From positions 27,731 through 50,023 of the forward strand of contig NWUY0300028429.1 in assembly GCA_004151065.3 (NCBI GenBank): 22,293 bases of DNA. Direction: 5' to 3'. Position 1 is the stretch's first letter; every line of letters begins with the position of its first letter. Below are positions 1 through 8,147 of the stretch, piece after piece. The notes under the pieces were generated by a model. That model ran no database searches and had not been told where the DNA came from. It saw only the letters and a program-made list of their open reading frames with translations. This DNA comes from Larix sibirica (Eukaryota > Streptophyta > Pinopsida > Pinales > Pinaceae). The position numbers and the translations under genes were made by a program.

Positions 1-420
1 CATGTGGAATGAATTTGTGCATCTTATTTTTGACTGCTTGAATTAAAACTTGACAAATTCAGGGCTGGAATCCCTTCAATTGATAGATCAGGCCATGTTT
101 AAAGATACAAATCTATTTGCTTAAGGGCTTCATTGTCCATAGGAATAAAGGGGATGAACATTGTCTTTTCCATAATACAACCTTGAAATGAGTGGACTAA
201 AGATTGACTACCCACCAAATTGGAACTAGTGAAGGCATCCTTGAAGTCTTTCTAAGGGAAAACAAGAGTTTCGCCAAGAGGGGATCTCAACTTAGGAACA
301 TAGCATGTGAGAAATGAGAATAGAGTGTTCTTGGACTGGAGCTAAGTTGTAGGAGGAGGAATCACTAGAGAGTGCAGGGGTTTTATCGTAGAAAACATGG
401 TGAGGTTTTGGAAATTGCTT
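1..420. other. No recognisable gene
   Basis: I recognise nothing here. On the minus strand one frame across roughly 35-300 carries few stop codons, so it could be old coding material, but I could not match it to a reverse transcriptase, which would be expected next to the copia remnant, or to any other family. Confidence 0.4.
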
Positions 421-447
421 TGTAGCTAGGGCTTAGCCCTAGCTACA
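421..447. repeat. 27-bp perfect palindrome (13-bp arms, 1-nt centre)
   Basis: The arms 421-433 and 435-447 are exact reverse complements around a single T at 434. The core GGGCTTAGCCC recurs at 464-474 with shorter arms, so two hairpin-forming blocks lie about 35 bp apart. They sit next to the point where copia coding similarity is lost, which could be a rearrangement junction. Confidence 0.8.
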
Positions 448-460
448 TGATCCCTAGCTC

Positions 461-1399
461 CTAGGGCTTAGCCCTAACTGTGCAAGGGATCGCTTTTCTT
501 TTAAACCCTAAAATCCATTTGCATTGTCCATATTTGTTAGGTGGAGGAGGTCCAATTGAAATAAAGGCACTTGATGGGGATGACTTTGACTCTTGCAAAG
601 GCCAAGCAAGAAAGTCAGTAGCATCGATAAGAGTGGTAATAGCCCACTTGGGTAAAGATGGCAACGATGAAGTAGTATGATCATTCTCATCATCATCATC
701 CAACATTGAAAACTTTGAATAGAATATGTCGTCACTGAATTGATATCATTGGAAGGAGAGGGATCACCATTGGTAGAGGGCCATCACTATGTTGTGCATT
801 TGGAGAGGCCTATCACTATCTTGTGTATCTAGAGAGGGCCTAGTATTATGTTGCACATCTGGAACGAGCTCATCAATAGATTGCTCATTGAAAGGAGACT
901 CATCCCTGGATTCCTCATCAAAAGAAGGCTCATCACTAGGGTGCATATCCTTGTCAAAAGAGGAAAGGCTAGAAGAGACCCCCAGAATAGGAGAGGACCC
1001 TGTTGAGCAAGTAGGCTCATAAATCCTCAGATATTGTCCAGAAGAAGAGCTTGAAAAGGTACCCATGGGTGCACCAAGACTCGACGAAGATTTGGTAAGA
1101 TCCACTCCAACAAATTGAGAGTCATGAATAAGTAACTATGCAAAAGAAGAAGAAGCATCTTCATCGAGTCTTGTTGCACTGGAGACATGTTGCTAATCAT
1201 CACTGGAAAGAAGTGATGGAAGAGATCTTGGCAGACCATGAGGAATAGGTTCATCAAATATAGTTCATGATGCTTAGGGACATGGTGAGCGATGAGGTCA
1301 TAAAGATGATAACGCCCCTTGAAAAGACTCACTAGAGCCAACCATAGTTTGGTGAGGAGTATATTGGATAGGTGATATAACGTACCTTCCCATGAGATG
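461..1399 (-). pseudogene. Copia integrase C-terminus and hinge before reverse transcriptase
   Basis: The integrase frame continues without a frameshift. It contains an I-F-D-E-P-I-P segment near 1240-1260, common at the end of copia integrase, followed by a Ser/Asp/Glu-rich hinge (about 764-1105) with repeated D-E-x-S-x-D-E blocks that is open for 113 codons. It then reaches L-P-K-W-A-x-x-T-L, a motif seen just before copia reverse transcriptase (about 640-665). No reverse transcriptase motif follows, and the frame stops at 461-463. Assignment of the hinge rests on position and composition more than on strong similarity. Confidence 0.7.
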
Positions 1400-2060
1400 G
1401 GTGGACCCATGCATGTGATCCATACATGTTGACATGTGAAATATAGAGGGCTTCTACCCATGCAAGGGATCATAAGGAGTCACATTGAAGACATCATGAG
1501 TAGGTGTGCAATTGATGATAAATGCTACACAAACAACTGCTTCTCCCTAAAAGGAAAGCTTTGTGTTCTGAGAGTGAAGCATACAATTGACCATTTTCGT
1601 GATAGCCCTATTCTTCTACTCAACCACACCATCTTGTTGAGGAGTATACAAAAGAGTCTATTGCCAAGATGTGCCAGGAAAGCGAAGCAATTGATGGAAG
1701 GCATTGTCAATGTATTCTCCTTCCCCATTAGAGTGGAGATACTTGATCTTTTGCTTAAATTGAACTTCAACAAGCTTTTTGAACTCCTAGAATTTGGAAA
1801 ACACCTCATCCTTGGACTTAATGGTGTAGACCTATAGAAATTGAGAAAAATCATCAATAAAGGTGAGGAAGTACTTAGCTCCCCCAAGAAAAGAAGTGGC
1901 CATAGGACCAGAAATATCAGTGTGTATTAACCCAAGGGGTTTAGAGGATCATGATGGGCTGTCCTTTGGAAAGGACTCTCGTTGATGCTTATCAATCACA
2001 CATCCCTTGCAAACACCACTGGGAGGGTTGATCTGTGGAAGGCATTTAGCAACGTGAAGA
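1400..2060 (-). pseudogene. Copia integrase core, inactivated
   Basis: The frame reads from the C-K-G-C part of the zinc finger (about 2000-2012) through H-T-D-I-S-G-P, the first catalytic Asp, then Y-F-L-T-F-I-D-D-F-S, and later Y-T-P-Q-Q-D-G-V-V-E with the catalytic Glu. In-frame stops are at 1949-1951, 1832-1834, 1547-1549 and 1454-1456, among others. The second catalytic Asp, normally in an S-D-x-G-G-E-Y block, is Asn here (codon 1727-1729), and the following Gly is Glu. Both changes are explained by G-to-A. The integrase is therefore dead in two independent ways: stops and a lost catalytic residue. Confidence 0.88.
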
Positions 2061-2069
2061 CGACTCGTG

Positions 2070-2485
2070 CGTCAAGGCTCCATAGTTGGTGTGACCGAGA
2101 TGAAAGTGCCATAGCTTATTGTCATCATTTGCATTTCCCACCATTACAATGAATTTATTCGAAGCTAGAGGTGGAGAAGACTTTCCCAACTTGTATAGAT
2201 GTTTGGATCCATCACAATATCTAGAGGTAACAAGTTTGAATTTGTCATTGACGTCTTTAACAACCCATCTATATGGCCAAAATTCCACCTTTTTATTGAT
2301 GTGAGTAATGTGGTAAATAGAGAGAAGATTTGGTCCCACTCTAGGAACATGGAGAACATCTTTCTACTTAGCATTGCCAATTTAAACAATATATCAACTA
2401 GAGACTAGGCGAGTTGAGTCATCACCAAGTGTTACCTGTTCACCTTTATGTTGATCAACCATTTCAAGAAATTCAATACAAAACC
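2070..2485 (-). pseudogene. Copia protease C-terminus and GAG-pre-integrase domain
   Basis: The translated minus strand begins with a V-T-L-G-D-D-S-type segment and continues through H-V-P-R-V-G-P-N-L-L-S, typical of the end of copia protease and the linker. About 60 codons later comes L-W-H-F-H-L-G-H-T-N-Y, the hallmark of the GAG-pre-integrase zinc-binding region (2100-2140). In-frame stops interrupt the protease part near 2365-2400. The frame is lost near 2050-2075, just before a C-x2-C segment belonging to the integrase zinc finger. No active-site D-S/T-G is visible because the element is cut off upstream of it. Confidence 0.82.
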
Positions 2486-2490
2486 AATTG

Positions 2491-2640
2491 GTTTGGTATT
2501 GAATTGGTCTATCGGTTCAGTCAAAGGGATTGGTTCAAGGGTTTTATCTTTTGGATTGGTGTGCATTGGTCATTTCTAGTCTAGACTAGCGTGTCTTCAT
2601 AACATTTGGTTTAGAAATGTTCTAGGATCTACACCAATGC
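2491..2640. other. TTGGT-rich spacer
   Basis: This short stretch is dense in TTGGT/ATTGG words, irregularly spaced rather than in a fixed period. It separates the 5' truncation of the copia remnant from the first GC-rich repeat. No coding signal was seen. Confidence 0.5.
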
Positions 2641-2963
2641 AGTGTTACATGGGGATGCCTTCCCTAGGGTCACAGGTGCGCCCCCCTCACTCCCCGTGCC
2701 TCGGGGACTTGGGGGCTCTTGGCAAAGCATTTCTCCTCGTCCCCAATTTGGTGAAACTTGAGGGAACACAAAGGGGAGCTTGTCCCCCTATTTTGAAGCA
2801 CGCACCGGTGAAGGGGGGGCGCCTAGGCGTTGCATCCGAAAAATGGGGGGCGCCTAGGCGTTGCATCCGAAAAATGGGGGGCGCCTAGGCGTTGCATCCC
2901 AAAAATGGGGGGCGCTTGGAGACCAAATAGAGCTCAAAAGAAGAACAAATCAAGGAATATGTA
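2641..2963. repeat. GC-rich dispersed repeat, copy 1
   Basis: This 323-bp block aligns by eye with 6985-7243 from AGTGTTACA at the left to AGCTCAAAAGAAG and an AATATGT end at the right. The shared parts include CCCTAGGGTCA, GGGGACTTGGGGGCTCTTGG, CTCCTCGTCCCCAATTTGG and TTTTGAAGCACGCACC. It is sharply GC-rich against AT-rich surroundings. The 64-bp length excess over copy 2 is almost exactly two 31-bp units. I see no transposase, clear terminal inverted repeats or target-site duplication, so the class is unknown. Confidence 0.85.
2819..2911. repeat. Three tandem 31-bp units with CGCCTAGGCG palindrome
   Basis: Units begin at 2819, 2850 and 2881, nearly identical, with a partial fourth at 2912. 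Each holds the perfect 10-bp palindrome CGCCTAGGCG followed by TTGCATCC and an A-run/G-run. Copy 2 of the parent repeat has only one diverged unit here, so the amplification is specific to copy 1 and looks recent. Confidence 0.95.
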
Positions 2964-3401
2964 GTGTGTTTGCTTGCTAGAGGTGTAGTTGCCCCTAATG
3001 GTGATCCTATCCAGGATGGTAGAGGGGATGGGCAACTAAAGAGNATTCCCTATGTTCTGCCTACCCAGTACATGTCATCGTGTCCTTGTTTCTCTGGTAC
3101 TCTAAGAGATCATAAGTCTTGTCCGCATAAGTCAAACTTCATTGGACCTAGCCTTTCATTGTTTCCACCCCACACAGAGTAAGTGAGGGGTGGTCTACTT
3201 TGTACAAGGGAGTGAATGTGAACATGAGCATATGTCTAGGACTTCATAACTGCTATGCAACTGTCAATTTTTGGTCCATATTTTATGTTGTTTATTATGA
3301 TCACCAATGCTACATGCCACTTATGATTTATCTCTGCTACTAATATAATTCAGATAGTACTATTGATGCCTTCTGCATGCAGAGATACTCAGTTTTGGAT
3401 C

Positions 3402-3470
3402 AGTCAACATTTTTTACCATTTTGACCAAGTTTGACCATGTTTTACTTGGTCAACCATTGAGTTGGTCAA
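3402..3470. promoter_or_regulatory. Cluster of five W-box-type TTGAC[C/T] sites
   Basis: TTGACC occurs on the plus strand at 3422-3427 and 3432-3437, and on the minus strand at 3449-3454 and 3465-3470; TTGACT occurs on the minus strand at 3402-3407. W-boxes are WRKY transcription factor sites. The outer part forms an imperfect inverted repeat around TTGACCAAGT and ACTTGGTCAA. No gene is seen within several kb, so function is doubtful. Confidence 0.35.
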
Positions 3471-6067
3471 CCGGTGAGCCAAGGAGCAGGTGTGACTACG
3501 AATGGTCATTTCATGTATATTGATGCCTATGGATGTTCACTAGACTATTCCATGCTTCATTCGGTGGATTTTGGCCTTAATACGGATTTATTATTATTTA
3601 ACAAGCTATATATTTTAATTATTGGACATGGATTTCCTTCCAGATCACATCACAGGTGGATCCATGGCATATGAGTAGTCATTCCTTCTAGATTTCATGC
3701 TTCTAATTTCATCTGTGCACTCACATCAGAGTTCTGGGAAAAGGAAGAGCAGATTATGGGCATTTTTTTATCATTTACAGGCATTATGAGCATTTTAATT
3801 AAAAATTAAAGTGACCATGGTGTATCAAGTCTATCAAAGGGTGAATGTTTGGCAAAAGAATGACTTTGGGTATTTATCTTATGTATTGAGGACACTTTGG
3901 ACTTCATCTCACATGTTTTATTCATCATTTGTGCCCCACTTTGTGTGTGTGGCCTCTCTTGGGCAAATCGCAACATTAGGGAGGGGGCACCCATGAGCAG
4001 TGATTTCACTTGGCTTCACTTTGATTATGTTGTGGTAGTTATATACAGTCCCTAGGGGGACAATGTGGTCCCTAGGAGACCCATTTATCATATACTATCA
4101 CTTAAAATTCAGTTTGATATTGTACTTGGGCGCAGGAGGGAAAATCAACCCCCTCTCTTGAGATGGTTTATTTATTGTAAAAATGAATCAATCTCAGTCA
4201 TTGATTCTGATTTCTATCTTGCAATCTCAGCCATTCATAATAAGATGGCTAGGGATGTTGCTCTCCCATTTTCTATAGAAGGGAGAAGGCTATCATTGCA
4301 ATGGACTTTTGGCTCTTGGACTTGCAACAATAGAGAGAAATTCTTCCGAGCAAAACTTGTGTTCTCTTGTGATAAATGTTAAAGTATTGTGATTGCTTAT
4401 CATTTCCCTTTGGCACTAGAGGCATTTCGTTTTGGTTCTTGGCACTCTTTTTGTGATTCGATTTTTTTGGCAGGCTAGCGATTTTGTGGAGGGCGCACTT
4501 GTGGGGAAGCCCCTCTTTATCTCTCTCTAAATTGTGAAGCAAATCAGGAAGTTATTATTGTATCTTGTTATCAATCATTTGCTCCTTGAAATTCCTTGTA
4601 TGCAATTGTTTTCTTCACTTGCAAATCGAACTAACTTGTGGTTGCTTGTTTTGCAGGGAAGAGGGTGCATTGGTCACTTGGGCAAAATCCATTTGGGCAA
4701 GAGATCCATCATTTTTCTTTAAGTTGATCATCGTTGGAAAAGATTATCACTTCCTCGGCATTTTCCAAGAGATCTAGGTAAGTACTTCAACTATTCTCTT
4801 TTTCTCATTTCCATACCTCTAGTCAGCTAAGCAATTTAACTAGTTTAAATCCTTTAGAATCTCCAGCAAGTCATTTCCTTAAAATATTAGGAATCCGACA
4901 TTTGGGTATTTTTGGCCTTAGTCTAAAACCCCTAGAAGCTTAATGTTATAATTTTTTGACTCCATTTACCCTGCTAGACTAGGCACTGGTTTTTCATGAA
5001 TGCTCCCCCTTGCCTTGGTGATTGTGGTTTTTTGTGTGTGACTTGGTCTTGCTTATGGCCTTTTGCTATTGTGTTTATCGTTCACCCAAGCAATATTTTC
5101 AAGTGTTAGGACAACCATCAACTGCTGTTTCAAATCCTACCTTCGGGCCATCTCATTTCACTAAGTCAAACCCCCTTGGGTATTGATTTGCTCATTCACT
5201 CCTAGCACTATTTAACTTGGGTCTTTATTTGATTTCATTGTTATTGAGGAGTAATCCTTTGTATCCATATTGTTACATCTTTGTTATCAGTAAAGCCTTC
5301 CTCAATAGTAGTTACCTGAGACCTAGGGTTTCATTCATAGGGTATCTCTTGTGTCTTTTGGTTGGATTTGTTAGGTATCCTATCTCTTTGGTCTTTCCGC
5401 AAGGTTGGGCCGGGGTCTCCCCCTTTGCCATATATTCATCATTTGGCATAAAGCGAAGAGAGTGTTAATTGATGTGACTTCGGATCCTCATTCGGAGATC
5501 AGGACCCACTTAGGTAACAACTTTAGCTTCCATCCCCCTCTACCATCTTGGATTGGATTCTCTCAAGGGGTAGCTACAAGAACTATGATAACAGGAGGCA
5601 AAGTATCTGTGTCTCGAGAAAATCTACTTGTCATAGAATCTTGCTACTGTTCATTATATTTTTTCAATGATTGGAATTGCTTAGTCCTTTCTTAGGTAGT
5701 ATTGTGCTTAAAGAATAATGATTGTCTTAAGAATCTTATATTTTCTTGAAAGTTAGAGATCATATGGGGTTTCACTGCAAAACATTCACCCATCCTATCC
5801 ATAAAATTTAATAAAGAAGATATGCATTTTGAAAAAGGGGAGTACCGCCTCTATAAAAATGAACGAGTGTGTTCTTGATTTCTCCTAGGCCCCCCCCTCA
5901 GTGTTGATCCTTTTCCCCTACAGAAAAAGAGATCAACAAAACCAAAGGCCTGAAGCCACCACTGTTGTCCTAGTTTGGAATACCTAGGAGAACCACATAA
6001 CTTGGTCTCAAAGCCAACATGTCTAGAGGCCTTTCTCAATGTTATGCATAAGTTAGTTTTCTCCTTA

Positions 6068-6209
6068 CCTATGCTTCTCATGGCTTGTACGGATCCTGTA
6101 TGGCCTGCTTGCACTATTTTATGGTTTGTCTATACTATGCAATGCCCCCATGGTTTTATGATTTTCCTATGCTTCCCATGCCTTGTACGAAAGCCGTATG
6201 CATTGCTTA
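6068..6209. repeat. Diverged direct duplication, period about 98 bp
   Basis: A block starting CCTATGCTTCTCATGGCTTG at 6068 recurs as CCTATGCTTCCCATGCCTTG at 6166, each followed by TAC, a short variable part and GTATG. About 45 bp are comparable in each copy. Further copies of TGCTTGCACT occur at about 6107 and 6235. Confidence 0.65.
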
Positions 6210-6984
6210 GATGATTTTTTAATGTGCTAGTTTTGCTTGCACTTTTTTGTCTGCTCGTTAAGTTGGACAAACACCTTGTACTCCTCCGACGGGTTTACGG
6301 GATTGACAAAAAATCCCATTCTTGCTACCACCATTGCTCCATTAGCACAAGCGGGAGTCCATTTTAATTATAAGTTAAGCATGCAGATGATCATATACAT
6401 ATGATAGTTGACTAATCTTTGCATAGGTAACTGTAGTTGCATACAATATTTAGTTTGTACATTAACTCATGAAATTCTCGAGGTTCAGTTTATTTGACCT
6501 TGTATTTCTTACATGGACCCTTGTTTTTTTTGGTAAGTCTCATCTTTTGTGACTGTTATCCCATGACTTGCAGGGGTGACCAAAGGATTGATGCACTTGT
6601 GATTTTCATCACAGACAGTAGCTCTATAGAGGAGATTTATGGATTTCCCATGGATGTTTGCCAAAGACACTTCTAGCATGCTCAAATGACCACCCATGGT
6701 GTTGGATGCTAGATGGAGGTTGTATCAGATATTTTCTAGTGCTATGCCATACGGTCTTCTCCTTATACATGATGATGCTCTTTCTATGTGGGTTGTGACC
6801 CATGGTGATCACCGGTGTACTCTATAGTGGCTCATAATACTCTTAATAGTTGTCTCTTACTAGGTTGATTACGTGGGGTGTTCATAATTTGCCTCTAGAC
6901 AAGTGTGTCATCTTGTGGATTGAGTTGTATCACTAGAGACCTAGGTAGGTGTCATACTTGTACCATGTCGTTTCCATTATTTCT

Positions 6985-7243
6985 AGTGTTACACAGGGAC
7001 GCATTCCCTAGGGTCATGGGCGTGCCCCCTTGCTTCCTGTGCCCTGGGGACTTGGGGGCTCTTGGAGAAATGTTTCTCCTCGTCCCCAATTTGGAGAACT
7101 TGAGGAAACGTAGAGGGGAGCTTGCCCCCCTGTTTTGAAGCACGCACCTGTGAAGGGGGGGCACTAAGGCACTCCTTCCCAAAAATGGGGGGTGCCTGGA
7201 CACCAAATAGAGCTCAAAAGAAGCATGGATCAGGTAATATGTT
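6985..7243. repeat. GC-rich dispersed repeat, copy 2
   Basis: This is the same family and orientation as 2641-2963, 259 bp long, with roughly three-quarters or more of bases matching by eye. It carries one diverged unit in place of the three 31-bp units. The flanks on either side do not match those of copy 1, which argues that the homology ends at the stated boundaries. Confidence 0.85.
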
Positions 7244-7877
7244 GTCCTAGAGCACTTCTCCTACTCCTTTGATCGGGTTTAATTGGGCCAACAAATTTTT
7301 TAAGGTTCAAATATTGGTGCACTTAACATAATTGATTAAAGTTCTAGAGTACTAGGAGAGGGTTTTTTACAAGCTTTAGATGTGAATGATGTAGNTCCAA
7401 TCTCCCATTTAGCTTTTATTCTAACATTTGTAGGTCCTCATCCATCAAGAACGCCTTGAGCAACCCTCTCAAACTTGGTGGCTCAATCAGACTAATCCCT
7501 CGATGCATCACTTTGGAACTTCATTGCCTACCTAAAGGACACTCCTCCTCTTCACTCTACCATCCTCGAGTAAAAATCTCCCTTTTTTAGTTACATGTAG
7601 TTACATGCAAGCTTGTATTTTATCTCTAGATTGCAAATTCATATATTGTTTATCATGTACTTACATGCACATAGATCTATCATTAAAATTGAATATCTTA
7701 AGTAGATTTGAAGTAATATTAAGTCTAATTATTCATAATCAAATTGTATCATAAAACACTTGGACTAATACTTCCTTTTCGTAAAGACAATGTGTTTATT
7801 ATTGCATTTGAGGATTTTTAGCTCGCTTTCGTTGTACCAGAGGCCAGAGGCTTGGGGCATATTGTTGTCATGTGAAT
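7244..7877. other. AT-rich spacer, nothing recognised
   Basis: No coding motif, repeat unit or RNA structure was recognised. One N is present at 7395. Confidence 0.5.
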
Positions 7878-8147
7878 GGGCTGCTATGGTGGGTGGATCC
7901 ATAGAGATGGACATATCTTATGTTGTGATCACTTTGCCTAATCCTCAACAAGTGAGGCTTTACAGGGAGCAATTTAAACTGTATTTACATGGGATGAATT
8001 GTTATTGCTGGGATTTATAATTTTTATGACCTTGACATCCCCGTTCCCCACGAATTTCCCTAAATTTTGGGGGTGGACTCCAAACGTCCCCAATTTGCAT
8101 TTCCCCGCTGTCGCGCTCCCGCGTCCCGGAAACTTGGGGGAACATTG
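7878..8147. repeat. Second dispersed repeat family, single-arm copy
   Basis: The segment holds a spacer (7878 to about 7945) joined to an arm (about 7946-8147) that begins CCTCAACAAGTGAGGCTTTA and ends CGTCCCGGAAACTTGGGGGA. The same arm occurs twice at 11142-11607, once in each orientation, and the spacer matches the reverse complement of 11326-11392. No second arm is seen to its left, so this copy is one-armed. There is no coding capacity of note. Confidence 0.82.

Larger units (their letters stand above)
461..2490 (-). mobile_element. Truncated, inactive Ty1/copia retrotransposon
   Basis: Reading the minus strand from 2490 down to 461 gives, in order, the end of a protease domain, a GAG-pre-integrase domain, an integrase core and a Ser/Asp-rich hinge, which is the copia gene order. 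One frame covers about 2490-2070; a frameshift near 2050-2075 moves to a second frame that then continues to 461 interrupted only by nonsense codons. Gag, most of the protease, the reverse transcriptase, RNase H and LTRs are not seen, so both ends are truncated. Several stops fall where the family has Trp or Arg, consistent with G-to-A or C-to-T decay. It cannot encode a working polyprotein. Confidence 0.88.
2964..6984. other. 4-kb interval without a recognisable gene
   Basis: Open frames here are all under 110 codons and show no domain I recognise. The interval holds a W-box-like cluster (3402-3470) and a diverged duplication (6068-6209). Its position between two direct repeat copies made me consider an LTR element interior, but no primer-binding site, polypurine tract or gag/pol motif was found. 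One N is present at 3044. Confidence 0.5.

Noticed and set aside
1-420. Copia reverse transcriptase or LTR following the hinge
   Set aside because: No reverse transcriptase block or LTR-like end could be read in any minus-strand frame.
1436-1837. 133-codon plus-strand open frame
   Set aside because: It lies antisense to the clearly recognisable copia integrase on the minus strand.
2819-2911. CRISPR-like array
   Set aside because: The units are directly adjacent without unique spacers and sit in a plant dispersed repeat.
4065-5695. Several 60-105-codon frames in the gene-less interval
   Set aside because: No domain, no consistent splice pattern and no neighbouring frame continuing the same homology.
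2641-7243. The two GC-rich repeats as LTRs of one retrotransposon
   Set aside because: They lack TG...CA ends, a primer-binding site, a polypurine tract and internal gag/pol motifs, and no target-site duplication is visible.
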